Positions 47,255 to 57,990 of a DNA stretch of 64,000 nt are shown piece after piece. A program made the translations under genes and the position numbers. Below the pieces are notes generated by a model. It did not search any database, had not been told where the DNA came from, and saw nothing but the letters and a program-made list of their open reading frames with translations. The stretch is from assembly GCA_021850605.1 (NCBI GenBank), contig JAJZLQ010000046.1:1-64000 (forward strand), written 5' to 3'. This stretch comes from Actinomycetes bacterium (GTDB taxonomy: Bacteria > Actinomycetota > Acidimicrobiia > Acidimicrobiales > Acidimicrobiaceae). Position 1 is the stretch's first letter. Each line of letters opens with the position of its first letter.

Positions 47255-47824
47255 ATGAGTTCGGGCGGGGGGCGCTTGGCGGACCTGCAACAAGGCGATC
47301 TCGACCAAACCCAGATGCGGCTTTACGAGCTGATCACGGGCGGACCCAGGGCCGGGGACCAAAGCGCCTCCCCGATCGTGGATGAGAACGGCGCGCTGGC
47401 CGGCCCATTCGGCCCGATGCTCCTCAGCCCCGCAGTCGGGGAACCCCTCCAGGAACTTGGTGCCGCGATACGCTACCGTTCGACGCTGCCACCGCGGGTA
47501 CGGGAAGCCGCGATCCTGCTGGTGGCAGCCTCCGAGGGGAGCGCTTTCGAGTGGTCTGCGCACCATCGACTCGCCACTGCGGCCGGCCTCGCGGAAACAG
47601 ACATCGCCCTGATCCAGGCCGGGAGAGCCCCAGTCGGAATGACCCCGGAGGAAGACGCTTTGTTCGCGGCGGCCCTGCTACTGGTGCAAGGAGGGGCTAT
47701 TGGCAACGCCCCATATGCCCGCCTTGCAGCCTCCGCCGGGGAGAAGGCGCTCTTTGAGTTGTGCACGCTCGTCGGGTACTACCGGACGCTTGCATTGGTA
47801 ATGCGCTTGTTTGCCATCGCTTGA
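47255..47824 (+). CDS. carboxymuconolactone decarboxylase-like family protein
   Basis: A 189-residue all-helical protein of the CMD/AhpD superfamily. The core motif is VREAAILLVAASEGSAFEWSAHHRLATAAGL, with the Glu and His of the CMD site. The CxxC pair of AhpD is absent, so it is not a peroxidase partner. Function is unknown. GGAGGG seven bases before ATG 47255 gives a good start. It is divergent from fhaA. Confidence 0.82.
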   Translation: MSSGGGRLADLQQGDLDQTQMRLYELITGGPRAGDQSASPIVDENGALAGPFGPMLLSPAVGEPLQELGAAIRYRSTLPPRVREAAILLVAASEGSAFEWSAHHRLATAAGLAETDIALIQAGRAPVGMTPEEDALFAAALLLVQGGAIGNAPYARLAASAGEKALFELCTLVGYYRTLALVMRLFAIA

Positions 47825-47963
47825 ATAGCGCGATTCGATAATGGGTTCCCGGTGCAGTGCCTCAAATGTATGGGCATCGCAAACAGCAGGCATGCCAACC
47901 ACCGCGCAATCGCATCCCTCAGTCACATGAGCTGAACTTATGCCCAGTCCCAATTGGTCAAAA

Positions 47964-48050
47964 TGGTGGGCGAAGGGGGACTTGAACCCCCACGTCCTTT
48001 CGGACACAGGAACCTGAATCCTGCGCGTCTGCCTATTCCGCCACTCGCCC
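47964..48050 (-). tRNA. tRNA-Leu(CAG)
   Basis: An 87-base leucine tRNA with a long variable arm. The acceptor GGGCGAG pairs with TTCGCCC (one G-T pair), the anticodon loop is TTCAGGT (CAG), and the T-arm is GGGGG-TTCAAGT-CCCCC. CCA is encoded. Confidence 0.95.
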
Positions 48051-48118
48051 GGAGATATAAATGATAGTGCGGCTTCGCCAGGAGCAACCCGGCTAGCCCA
48101 CCCCTGAAAGGGTGACAC

Positions 48119-48210
48119 TGGCGGAGAGGGAGGGATTTGAACCCTCGGACCCAGTTTCCCAGGTCAACTCATTAGCAGTGAGTCCCATTCGACCACTCTG
48201 GCACCTCTCC
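48119..48210 (-). tRNA. tRNA-Ser(GCT)
   Basis: A 92-base serine tRNA with the type II variable arm. Acceptor GGAGAGG pairs with CCTCTCC, the anticodon loop is CTGCTAA (GCT), and CCA is encoded. It lies 68 bases upstream of tRNA-Leu on the same strand; the two may share a transcript. Confidence 0.95.
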
Positions 48211-48252
48211 AGGGTCCAGCGTGAATGACATTCTATCCCTAAGGCGCCCGGA

Positions 48253-48573
48253 GCTATCGCACCGGCGTAATGGCCAGTGCACACCACCCGGAATTGCCTC
48301 TGACCGTATCGGAATAAAGGCTCGAAGTGGAAGGTGTCGAGTAGGAGTTTCCCGCCAGGCTCTTGGTATTGCCCTCGGGGTCGAAGATCATGACCTGGGT
48401 AGCCCGGAAACAGAGCTGGGGATCTGGATGGCGTCGGCCACGATGGCCACGAGGCGACTTCCGGCTGATCGCCTCACATACATACGTGTCGTTGAATTTG
48501 CGGATGAGGGGCGGCCCGCCAGGCCAGCGAACAGGTCGATGCCCTCGGGCCGTCTCACGGCTGATCGCGACAC
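48253..48573 (-). pseudogene. possible remnant of a small exported protein
   Basis: Two minus-strand frames join into a protein-like sequence. The first has RLVAIVADAIQIPSSVSG and ends near 48405. The second continues with QVMIFDPEGNTKSLAGNS and GNSGWCALAITPVR before a stop at 48253. A single frameshift would join them. No start or signal is evident, and no family is recognised. The rest of 48211-48770 shows no gene. Confidence 0.35.
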
Positions 48574-48770
48574 GACCGACCTTGCCAGCTTTTCAACCGG
48601 TTCTGCCTAGACGCTGCAGGCTGCCCAAAGCCATTCTCTACTTTGGCAAAGACCGTCTATGCACAGCGAGGAGGTCCTAGTGGCCACTGGCGTCGGCGTA
48701 GGCCGAGCGCGCATGGGCTTCCACGGGGCCCTCGCCCTACGCTCGCCCCCATTGCGAAAGCCTCGACCTC

Positions 48771-49343
48771 CTAGGGGATCAGGTAGAGCCTGCGCGCCTC
48801 CGCCAGGACCCCACGGCACTGGAGGCATGTCATCTGATCCAACAAGCTCGCGATACCGGACTCGTTACAAGGAAATATGGCACCGACCTTGGAGGAATCG
48901 AGGCTCAAACCGGCCCTAAGCTTCGCCACCACCCCAAAGACGCGCTGCGACTCCAATGAACTATTGGTCTCCCATCCTGATGGGTTGACCAGCTCGAGGC
49001 TGCCGAAGGGGTCCGGGACATCGAGACCGAGCTCCCTTGCAACTATCCGATTGGCTTCGCCAACAATGTCCGCCGTATCCACCAGCCGCCCACCGCAGAA
49101 GTCCAGGGTTGCCCGGCCCACACCGGGCCTGAAAACCGGCACCGGCAAAACCAGTTCGTCTCCCGATACGATCATCACTATCAACGAGTCCGCGTTCTCG
49201 ACTCGCCAGTAGTCGATCTCGTGCTCCTCCGCATCCAGCCAGCGTTCGCCGATCAGGTTCGCCCATTGGTTACGTACCTCGACGAGGCGCGATTGGAGTT
49301 TCCAGGTGGGTCTCGTGACTTCCATTCCCGAGAATTTAGCCAT
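48771..49343 (-). CDS. NUDIX-like hydrolase, divergent
   Basis: A 190-residue protein with the outline of a NUDIX fold: LIVMIVSGDELVLPVPVFR, then FCGGRLVDTADIVGEANRIVARELGL, where the GGR...RELG segment stands for the Nudix box. The usual REUxEE acidic set is incomplete (ARELG is kept, the trailing EE is not). Hydrolase activity is uncertain. The C-terminus has a CLQC pair. ATG 49343 is chosen because the divergent MFS gene starts at 49434; ATG 49325 is another choice. Confidence 0.5.
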   Translation of the reverse strand: MAKFSGMEVTRPTWKLQSRLVEVRNQWANLIGERWLDAEEHEIDYWRVENADSLIVMIVSGDELVLPVPVFRPGVGRATLDFCGGRLVDTADIVGEANRIVARELGLDVPDPFGSLELVNPSGWETNSSLESQRVFGVVAKLRAGLSLDSSKVGAIFPCNESGIASLLDQMTCLQCRGVLAEARRLYLIP

Positions 49344-49433
49344 CTCGCCCGATCCGCGAGCAAAGGACGGCCCGCCGTGAGTGCCATTAGCTTGTAGCTC
49401 GGAGCCCGCCGCGCCGGCGGATCCGTCCGCCGG

Positions 49434-50876
49434 GTGTCCGTGACCCCGAGGAAGCCTTTGCCTAGATCCACGCCAAACCACGAGCGGAACCTGGCCCTGC
49501 TGGTGGCAGGCGCGTTTTTCATGGAGTTCCTGGACGGCACCATTCTCACCACTTCGATCCCGGTAATCGCCAGAAGCCTCGGAGTGGGCGCGGCCCGAGC
49601 CGGAATCACGATTACCGCCTACATGCTCGTGCTCGCGGTGCTCATCCCGCTATCGGGATGGATCGCCGAGCGATCCGGGACACGCCGGGTCTTCATCTCG
49701 GCAATTGCCGTATTCACCTTGGGATCCTTGGCCTGCGCACTGAGTGGAAGCCTCCTGGAGTTGACCGCCGCGCGAATTGCACAAGGGGTGGGAGGGGCGA
49801 TGATGGTCCCCGTCGGACGACTGGCGGTGCTGAACTCCACACCCAAGGAGCGTCTGGTCTCTGCGATCGCCTATCTGACCTGGCCGGCACTCACCGCGCC
49901 AGTCATCGCCCCACTGCTCGGTGGTGCGATCACGACTTATGCGTCGTGGCACTGGATCTTCATCATCAACATCCCCCTCGGTATCATTGCCCTCGTGGCA
50001 GCCTGGTTCCTGGTTCCCGCAACCGCGTCTCGCATCGGCAAACCTCTTGACTGGAGAGGCTTTGCACTGGTCGGTCTGGGTTTGGGCCTGCTCGCTTACG
50101 CGGCCTCGGCGGCCTCGGCGGCGCATGTCGACTGGAGAGCGGTTGCAGCCGAATCGCTTGCTGGTACAGCATTCACCGCGGGTGCCATCCTCCACCTAAG
50201 ACGAGCACTGAACCCACTACTGGAGTTCTCTCCGTTCGCGACGGAGTCGTTCCGTGTTGCGCACACCGCGGGAAGCGTTTTCAGGCTGACGGTGAGTGCA
50301 GTCCCCTTTCTCCTTCCACTCATGTTCGAGCTTGCCTTTCACTGGTCACCCATAAGGGCGGGCAGCTTGGTCCTGCTCTTGTATCTGGGCAATGTTGGTA
50401 TAAAGCCACTCACCACCCCCTTGCTCAGATGGTTCGGGTTCCGCCCGGTGATGCTTGCCGCGACTGCAAGTCTGGCTGTTTCGCTGTTGCTCTCGGCGGC
50501 CCTAACCTCACACACCCCCATACTGGCAATTGGCGTGCTGATGGTTTTCTCAGGCGCTGCCCGGTCAGTCGGCTTCACCGCCTACAACACCGTCGCTTTC
50601 GCCGACGTCGACCAGGCCGCCATGAACCGGGCCAACACGCTCGCCTCCACACTGCAGCAGCTCGCCGCCGGATTTGGCATCGCATTGGGCGCGGTCCTGC
50701 TCCAGGCCGCCCTAGGATTTCGATCTCTCGAGATCGGACTTGGTGCTACCTCGGCCGGAATCGACCCCTATCGCTTCAGCTTCCTCGCTCTGGCTGCGCT
50801 TTCCGTCCTCGCGGCACTTGGAGCCGCACGCGCCTCCTCCGATATAGGTTTGGCCGCGCGCCCTCAACGCGCCTAG
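49434..50876 (+). CDS. MFS drug-efflux-type transporter (DHA2)
   Basis: A 480-residue membrane protein with about 14 hydrophobic segments. DHA2 landmarks are FMEFLDGTILTTSIPVIA in helix 1, a loop motif GWIAERSGTRRVF (motif A), and ARIAQGVGGAMMVPVGR (motif B) with LLGGAITTYASWHWIFIINIP (motif C-like). Such transporters export drugs or metabolites by proton antiport. The substrate is unknown. GTG 49434 or GTG 49440 may be the start. Confidence 0.92.
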   Translation: MSVTPRKPLPRSTPNHERNLALLVAGAFFMEFLDGTILTTSIPVIARSLGVGAARAGITITAYMLVLAVLIPLSGWIAERSGTRRVFISAIAVFTLGSLACALSGSLLELTAARIAQGVGGAMMVPVGRLAVLNSTPKERLVSAIAYLTWPALTAPVIAPLLGGAITTYASWHWIFIINIPLGIIALVAAWFLVPATASRIGKPLDWRGFALVGLGLGLLAYAASAASAAHVDWRAVAAESLAGTAFTAGAILHLRRALNPLLEFSPFATESFRVAHTAGSVFRLTVSAVPFLLPLMFELAFHWSPIRAGSLVLLLYLGNVGIKPLTTPLLRWFGFRPVMLAATASLAVSLLLSAALTSHTPILAIGVLMVFSGAARSVGFTAYNTVAFADVDQAAMNRANTLASTLQQLAAGFGIALGAVLLQAALGFRSLEIGLGATSAGIDPYRFSFLALAALSVLAALGAARASSDIGLAARPQRA

Positions 50877-50880
50877 GGGG

Positions 50881-50899
50881 AGCCGCGGTTTTCGCGGCT
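50881..50899 (+). terminator. short stem-loop after MFS gene
   Basis: AGCCGCG and CGCGGCT form a 7-bp stem with a GTTTT loop, four bases after the transporter stop. There is no following T-run, and the next gene starts 12 bases later, so it may be a weak attenuator rather than a full terminator. Confidence 0.4.
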
Positions 50900-50911
50900 A
50901 ACGTTCCCGAG

Positions 50912-51397
50912 ATGATCGGCCTTTGGCGGAGAACTGGAATGCTCGCGGCATTGGCCTTGGCCGCTGCCTCAGGCCTTGCGGGATGCACGACCAAGCGCCT
51001 GCCGACGACGCCGTCCACTTCGCCGGAGCCGAGAACCGCGAAGGAACTCCTTGCCGTCGCATCCATCTTCAACCGGGACTTCGCCGCCAACAACGTCGGG
51101 CCGGTCTATGCCCGGTGGGATCGACGCAGCCGAAACACCATAAGTGAAGCCGACTACGTGCTACGTCATCGCGAGTGCCCGTCACACCCGGGAACACCGG
51201 TAACCGAGAGTGCGGCACCTTCGGCTGGTGGTTGGTGGGAGGTACACTATTCCGTCGACGGTGTTCAGCTAACGGATTATTGGATCTACCAGGCTGGGGG
51301 CTGGCGTTTTGACCTGGTTCGCTCCAACCCAGATGCCGTGACTCTGTACAAACTGTCGACGGCGGCGTACATGCGGGCCGGTGGATGCGCAAGGTAG
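50912..51397 (+). CDS. small putative lipoprotein
   Basis: A 161-residue exported protein with signal and lipobox (LAAASGLAGC). The mature part has LASVASIFNRDF-like helix then WWEVHYSVDGVQLTDYWIYQAGGWRFDL, an alternating strand pattern like SnoaL/NTF2-fold or Mce-associated proteins. Function unknown. The frame is open inside the transporter gene on the other register, but the signal peptide fixes ATG 50912. Confidence 0.72.
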   Translation: MIGLWRRTGMLAALALAAASGLAGCTTKRLPTTPSTSPEPRTAKELLAVASIFNRDFAANNVGPVYARWDRRSRNTISEADYVLRHRECPSHPGTPVTESAAPSAGGWWEVHYSVDGVQLTDYWIYQAGGWRFDLVRSNPDAVTLYKLSTAAYMRAGGCAR

Positions 51398-51480
51398 GCG
51401 CTACCTGGATCCACCTTCCAGGCGTCTCTTGAACCTAGTGGTCCACCTTGCGCCCGGGGCTGGCGTCGGAAAGCGCCCGT

Positions 51481-52110
51481 TCATGACCGATACCACGTCT
51501 TGAGGCCAAGGAAGGCTCCGAAGGCCACAAATCCGACGCCGGAGAGGCCGTCGATGGCGCGCCGCGCCTTCTCGTCAATACGGCGCCGCATCGCGGATAC
51601 AGCGGCGGAAAGGACCGAAAACCATGCGAGCGATCCCAATCCCACGCCCAGAACCAGCAGGGCCGCACCGTCGGCGCCTTTGGTGAGGGTCGCCGACGAG
51701 GTGGCGGTGAATAGAGCCGCCCAGGAGGCGATGGTCATCGGATTCGATGCCGTGGCCACGACCGCGGTCGCAAAGGCGCGAACTGGGGAAGCAATCTCCC
51801 CATCACTCTCCATGCCGGCTCGAATTCGCATCGCCGACCACAGCGTCCTGACGCCCAGGCCGACCAGCACGGCGGCCCCCAGGAAACCAAGGGCCAGCCG
51901 CAACCGGGGTTCGGCTCGAAGCACGCCGGCTCCTCCGACTACGCCCATCGCCGCGTAGGACATGTCTATCAGTGCGGCGCCTGCGCCAATGGAGACCCCC
52001 ACCACGAAGCGCCCGCGCAGCACACTGCGCATGCAGAGCAGCCAGATCGGCCCGACCTGGGCACCTACCAGAAACCCCGAGCCAACTCCTGCAATGAACG
52101 CAGCGAACAC
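51481..52110 (-). CDS. LysE/RhtB-family exporter
   Basis: A 209-residue membrane protein with about six hydrophobic segments. The N-terminus GSGFLVGAQVGPIWLLCMRS and NPMTIASWAALF are typical of the LysE superfamily, which exports amino acids and related solutes. The start is GTG at 52110. It is convergent with the lipoprotein gene. Confidence 0.87.
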   Translation of the reverse strand: MFAAFIAGVGSGFLVGAQVGPIWLLCMRSVLRGRFVVGVSIGAGAALIDMSYAAMGVVGGAGVLRAEPRLRLALGFLGAAVLVGLGVRTLWSAMRIRAGMESDGEIASPVRAFATAVVATASNPMTIASWAALFTATSSATLTKGADGAALLVLGVGLGSLAWFSVLSAAVSAMRRRIDEKARRAIDGLSGVGFVAFGAFLGLKTWYRS

Positions 52111-52423
52111 GCCCTAAAAGCTAGGCGCTGACCGGGGCCCTGTTGGTTGTGGCCAGGCCCGGGCATCCGTTCGGTCAGTTCCTCAAAAGGTGAGGGAGTT
52201 GGCTTGTAACAAGCCCCTCAAGCAGGCACCGCAAGTTGAGCGCGTTCGGCTCGAAGTTGGACGACCATCCCCCACACCACGCCAGACGTACTGGGTTGCT
52301 CGGGAAGATTTTATCTCGTTCCACACCCGGAGAAGCTATCGGCTCTCCTGTCGCCGCCTCTCTGGGGCGTGCCCGGTCCTGGCGGTCACGACTTGGACCC
52401 CGCTAAAAGCTGAAGAGCGAGAA
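52111..52423. other. interval with no gene
   Basis: About 310 bases between the exporter start and the tRNA terminator. No coding pattern is seen on either strand. It probably holds the exporter promoter. Confidence 0.5.
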
Positions 52424-52455
52424 AACCGCCCATCCAGCTTTGCCGGAGGGCGGTT
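52424..52455 (-). terminator. terminator of tRNA-Ile/tRNA-Ala transcript
   Basis: Read on the minus strand, GAACCGCCC... forms an 8-bp stem (52448-52455 with 52424-52431) followed by TTTTCTCGCTCTT. It lies 55 bases beyond the tRNA-Ala 3' end and has the form of an intrinsic terminator. Confidence 0.75.
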
Positions 52456-52509
52456 CAAAGGCTGATCCCGGGGGCATCGCCAAGGTGCAGGGTTCTCATA
52501 CGGATACTT

Positions 52510-52585
52510 TGGTGGAGATGAGGGGACTCGAACCCCTGACCCCCTGCGTGCAAAGCAGGTGCTCTTCCAGCTGAGCTACATCCCC
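52510..52585 (-). tRNA. tRNA-Ala(TGC)
   Basis: A 76-base alanine tRNA. The acceptor GGGGATG pairs with CATCTCC (one G-T pair), the anticodon loop is TTTGCAC (TGC), and CCA is encoded. Confidence 0.96.
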
Positions 52586-52598
52586 GGGACGTGCGGAG

Positions 52599-52672
52599 TG
52601 GGGCTAGCTGGAATCGAACCAGCGACCTCAGCATTATCAGTGCTGCGCTCTAACCGGCTGAGCTATAGCCCC
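52599..52672 (-). tRNA. tRNA-Ile(GAT)
   Basis: A 74-base isoleucine tRNA. The acceptor GGGGCTA pairs with TAGCCCC, the anticodon loop is CTGATAA (GAT). CCA is not encoded. It precedes tRNA-Ala by 13 bases on the same strand, as in mycobacteria downstream of gyrA. Confidence 0.96.
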
Positions 52673-52705
52673 GGAGCCACATGAACAACCTAATATGACG
52701 GCCGT

Positions 52706-53140
52706 TCACTTGCTGTCGTCGACAACTCCTATGGATATCCCATTGCCCATCTCGGAGGCAAGGTTATAGATTGCCGCCGCCAAATAGGTAAGGACCGTCA
52801 TTACGACGACCCACGCTATGCCGAGGCCCAACTGAATCACGAGCACCTGGGTCAGCCCAAGCTGGTAGTTGGTTGAGCCCACCAGTTGATCGATCAGGTG
52901 ATTCGCCTTGGAGATGAAGCCCATTGATCCCAGCACGCCCCAGGCCACAATGGTGGCCACAAGACCTGCGGCGACCAGGCCGGTGTAGAAGATCGTGCAG
53001 ACCCGTGCGACCGAAGCCAACGATACGTGCTGGATTCGAAGTTTGTGAACCGGGCGCGCACTTCGCTTCCCAGCCGCCGACTTCTTCCGTTCCTTGGCGG
53101 CCGTACCGCTGGTGTTACGCGCCACCTTTGCCGTCACCAT
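52706..53140 (-). CDS. DUF3566 membrane protein
   Basis: A 144-residue protein: a basic N-terminal stretch, then two membrane helices (VARVCTIFYTGLVAAGLVA and VVMTVLTYLAAAIYNLA) around a periplasmic loop. It belongs to DUF3566, found directly after gyrA in many Actinobacteria (Rv0007 in M. tuberculosis). Its role is unclear, with links to envelope or division proposed. ATG 53140 is chosen; TTG 53197 would add 19 residues of unremarkable sequence. Confidence 0.85.
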   Translation of the reverse strand: MVTAKVARNTSGTAAKERKKSAAGKRSARPVHKLRIQHVSLASVARVCTIFYTGLVAAGLVATIVAWGVLGSMGFISKANHLIDQLVGSTNYQLGLTQVLVIQLGLGIAWVVVMTVLTYLAAAIYNLASEMGNGISIGVVDDSK

Positions 53141-53213
53141 AGCGCCAGGGAAGAACCTTTCAATCGCGGGTAAGCAGGTGCTCACCTGGATACGCAAATC
53201 CTAGCACGCGGCC

Positions 53214-55673
53214 TCAGATTTCTTCCTGCACAACCGGCGTGACCGAACTGACCTCGTGTTCGTCGTGAAGGTCGATTATCTTCACGCCGGTTGCATCACG
53301 CCCCTGCACCGCAACCGAGCCAACCGTGGTGCGAATAGTCGTGCCGCCGTCGGCCACAACTATCACCTCATCCTGCTGAGACACCGCAAAGGCGCTGACC
53401 AGAACCCCCTTGGAGTTGGTGAGTCGAATAGCACGTACGCCCATCCCGCCGCGCTGTTGCACCGAGAAACGGTCCACCTTGGTCCGCTTGGCATAGCCGG
53501 CGCTGGTTACCATCAGGACTTCCGAGTGCGTGCCGGTCTCGATCGCGGCGACAACGCGGTCGCCCGTCTTGAGTTTGATGGCGCGTACTCCCGAAGCGGA
53601 GCGACCCATCGGACGCACCTCGGACTCCGTGAAACGAATGCCCATTCCCTTGCGCGTGAGTACCAGAAGGTCGCTCGACGCGGGAACTACAAGCACCTTG
53701 ACCAGCTCATCCCCTTCCCTCAACGCCAAGGCGATCAAGCCGTCACGACGGGACTTGTCGTATTCCTCGAGGAGGGTCTTCTTCACCAGGCCCTGCCGAG
53801 TAAAGAAGACGAGATACGAATCGGGGAAATAAGCCTTGGTATCGATGACCGTCGCAATCTGTTCGTCCGCGTCGAGGGAAAGTACGTTCACCAGGGCCAT
53901 ACCGCGGGCAGTGCGCTCCCGCACCCCGAGTTCGTGAGCCTTGATCCGATAGACACGCCCCTTGTTTGAGAAGAACAGCAGGTAGCTGTGGGAAGTGGTG
54001 TACAGAACCTCCGACACCACGTCCTCCTCCTTGATCTTGGCACCCTGAACACCCTTCCCACCCCTCTGCTGGGTACGGAAGACGTCCAGGCTCATGGCCT
54101 TGATGTAACCGGACTTGGTGAGGATTACCACCCGCGGCTCATCGTCGATGAGGTCCTCGTCACTGAAGTCGCCCGGGTCCGACGTTATCGCCGTCCGGCG
54201 GGGGTTCTTGAACTCGTCTCTCACCGCCGCCAGCTCGTCCTTCACCACCCCGTTCAAAACTTCTGGGTTGGCAAGCATTTCCTCCAGGAAGGCGATGGTC
54301 TCCCTGAGACTGGCCATCTCCTCCTCGAGTTCATGGCGCCCAAGACGGGTGAGGCGCCCGAGCGTCATGTCGAGGATGTGGTTTGCCTGGACCTCGGTGA
54401 ACGAGAAGGGCTCTGCCATCAAGCCAGCACGAGCCGCGGGGCGGTCGTCGGAAGAGCGGATAAGGGAGATGACGGCATCGAGTTGGTCTATGCAGCGCAG
54501 AAGGCCCTCAACGATGTGTGCCCGGGCCCTTGCCTTGGCCAGACGGAACTCGCTTCGGCGCCGAACCACCTCGACCTGATGCCTCACGTAAGCGGTGAGG
54601 GCCTGCGACAGATTGAGCGTACGTGGAACTCCGTCCACGAGCGCGATGATGTTGACGCCGAAACGGCTCTCCATGGGCGTGAGTTTGAACAAGTTGTTCA
54701 ATACCACATTCGGGTTGGCGTCACGCTTCAGCTCGATCACCAGACGATTGACACGTCCTGCGGAGTCGTTCTGCACCTCCCGAATTCCCTCTAGATCATG
54801 GTTGTTGACGAGCTCGGCGACCTTTCGCTCGATCTGCTCCACCGAAGTTTGATAAGGGAGTTCGGTGACCACTATCCGGTGACCACCGCTGCGAGCCTCC
54901 ACGATCTCGGCGTTGGCACGGATGCGTATCGATCCCTTGCCAGTCCTATAGGCGTCCACGATCCCGCCACGTCCAAGAATCTTGGCTCCGGTCGGAAAGT
55001 CCGGGCCCTTCACGAACTCCATTAGCTCGTCCGGCGTCGCTTCGGGATGGTCGATCAAGTGGATAGCCGCATTCACCACCTCCTCGAGGTTGTGGGGCGG
55101 GATGTTGGTCGCCATTCCAACCGCGATGCCCTGCGAGCCGTTCACCAGGAGATTAGGGAAGCGCGAAGGCAGTACGGTCGGCTCCTGCTCGGTTCCGTCG
55201 TAGTTGCCCGTGAAGTCGACCGTGTCCTCGTCGATCCCCGCCATCAGCTGGAGTGAAATCGTGCTTAGGCGGCACTCCGTGTAGCGTGCGGCTGCCGGCC
55301 CTGTCTCGGGATCAGGGGAACCAAAGTTGCCGTGGCCATCGATCAGCAAATGCCTGAGGGAGAAATCCTGGGCCATTCGGACCAGAGCTTCATAGATGGC
55401 TGCGTCGCCGTGCGGGTGAAATTTGCCCATCACGTCTCCAACCACCTTGGAGCACTTGACGTGCGGGCGGTCAGGGCGAAGTCCTTCGGCGAACATGGAG
55501 TAAAGGATGCGCCGGTGCACCGGCTTCAATCCGTCTCTGGCGTCAGGAAGTGCGCGCGAAACGATGACCGACATCGAGTACTCGAGGAAGGATCGCTCCA
55601 TCTCCTCCTGTATCTCGATTGGCTCGACGGAGCCTTGAAATAGGTCTCCCGAGTCTGGGGGTTGGGGGCTCAA
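53214..55673 (-). CDS. gyrA: DNA gyrase subunit A
   Basis: The 819-residue subunit cleaves and rejoins DNA. The catalytic tyrosine lies in AAARYTECRLS (about 125), the resistance region in KFHPHGDAAIYEALVRMAQ, and the GyrA box in QQRGGKGVQG before a C-terminal beta-pinwheel of repeated strands. AGGAG six bases before the TTG start at 55673 supports it. It follows gyrB by 15 bases in one operon. Confidence 0.98.
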   Translation of the reverse strand: MSPQPPDSGDLFQGSVEPIEIQEEMERSFLEYSMSVIVSRALPDARDGLKPVHRRILYSMFAEGLRPDRPHVKCSKVVGDVMGKFHPHGDAAIYEALVRMAQDFSLRHLLIDGHGNFGSPDPETGPAAARYTECRLSTISLQLMAGIDEDTVDFTGNYDGTEQEPTVLPSRFPNLLVNGSQGIAVGMATNIPPHNLEEVVNAAIHLIDHPEATPDELMEFVKGPDFPTGAKILGRGGIVDAYRTGKGSIRIRANAEIVEARSGGHRIVVTELPYQTSVEQIERKVAELVNNHDLEGIREVQNDSAGRVNRLVIELKRDANPNVVLNNLFKLTPMESRFGVNIIALVDGVPRTLNLSQALTAYVRHQVEVVRRRSEFRLAKARARAHIVEGLLRCIDQLDAVISLIRSSDDRPAARAGLMAEPFSFTEVQANHILDMTLGRLTRLGRHELEEEMASLRETIAFLEEMLANPEVLNGVVKDELAAVRDEFKNPRRTAITSDPGDFSDEDLIDDEPRVVILTKSGYIKAMSLDVFRTQQRGGKGVQGAKIKEEDVVSEVLYTTSHSYLLFFSNKGRVYRIKAHELGVRERTARGMALVNVLSLDADEQIATVIDTKAYFPDSYLVFFTRQGLVKKTLLEEYDKSRRDGLIALALREGDELVKVLVVPASSDLLVLTRKGMGIRFTESEVRPMGRSASGVRAIKLKTGDRVVAAIETGTHSEVLMVTSAGYAKRTKVDRFSVQQRGGMGVRAIRLTNSKGVLVSAFAVSQQDEVIVVADGGTTIRTTVGSVAVQGRDATGVKIIDLHDEHEVSSVTPVVQEEI

Positions 55674-55688
55674 AACTCTCTCCTGTTA

Positions 55689-57632
<1,944 letters not shown>

Positions 57633-57642
57633 CTACCCACCG

Positions 57643-57990
57643 TCATCTACGCCTGGTGGCGCTTTTCACCTCGGCCCCAATGTCGCTGAAGCCGAAACCC
57701 ATTTTCCTAAGCTCTCCGAGAATCCTCCCGGAGGCCATTGTCACTGCGGCCCGCGCCGCCGGCGTGGCAGCCGCCACCTTAAGGCGCTCGCCATCGATCC
57801 GAAGAGGCCAAGTAACGCTCGCCAAGGACTCCCCGGCAATCGATCCCCAGGCCTGACGTATCCTCTCCAGCTCCAGGCTCCCGTCCTTATCAAGGAACTT
57901 GGCCAGGATCCGAAGCGAATGGTCGATCCCATGCAGCTCGGGTGACTCGAACCCGAGCCGGGAGTACCTCACTGGAGGGCTCCCTCGCAT
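57643..57990 (-). CDS. dciA: DciA/DUF721 helicase-loading factor
   Basis: A 115-residue protein of the DUF721 family with the core ERIRQAWGSIAGESLASVTWP and a second half LKVAAATPAARAAVTM. DciA helps load the replicative helicase in bacteria that lack DnaC. Its position between recF and gyrB is the conserved actinobacterial one. Its ATG lies 22 bases inside the recF 3' end, so the genes overlap. Confidence 0.87.
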   Translation of the reverse strand: MRGSPPVRYSRLGFESPELHGIDHSLRILAKFLDKDGSLELERIRQAWGSIAGESLASVTWPLRIDGERLKVAAATPAARAAVTMASGRILGELRKMGFGFSDIGAEVKSATRRR

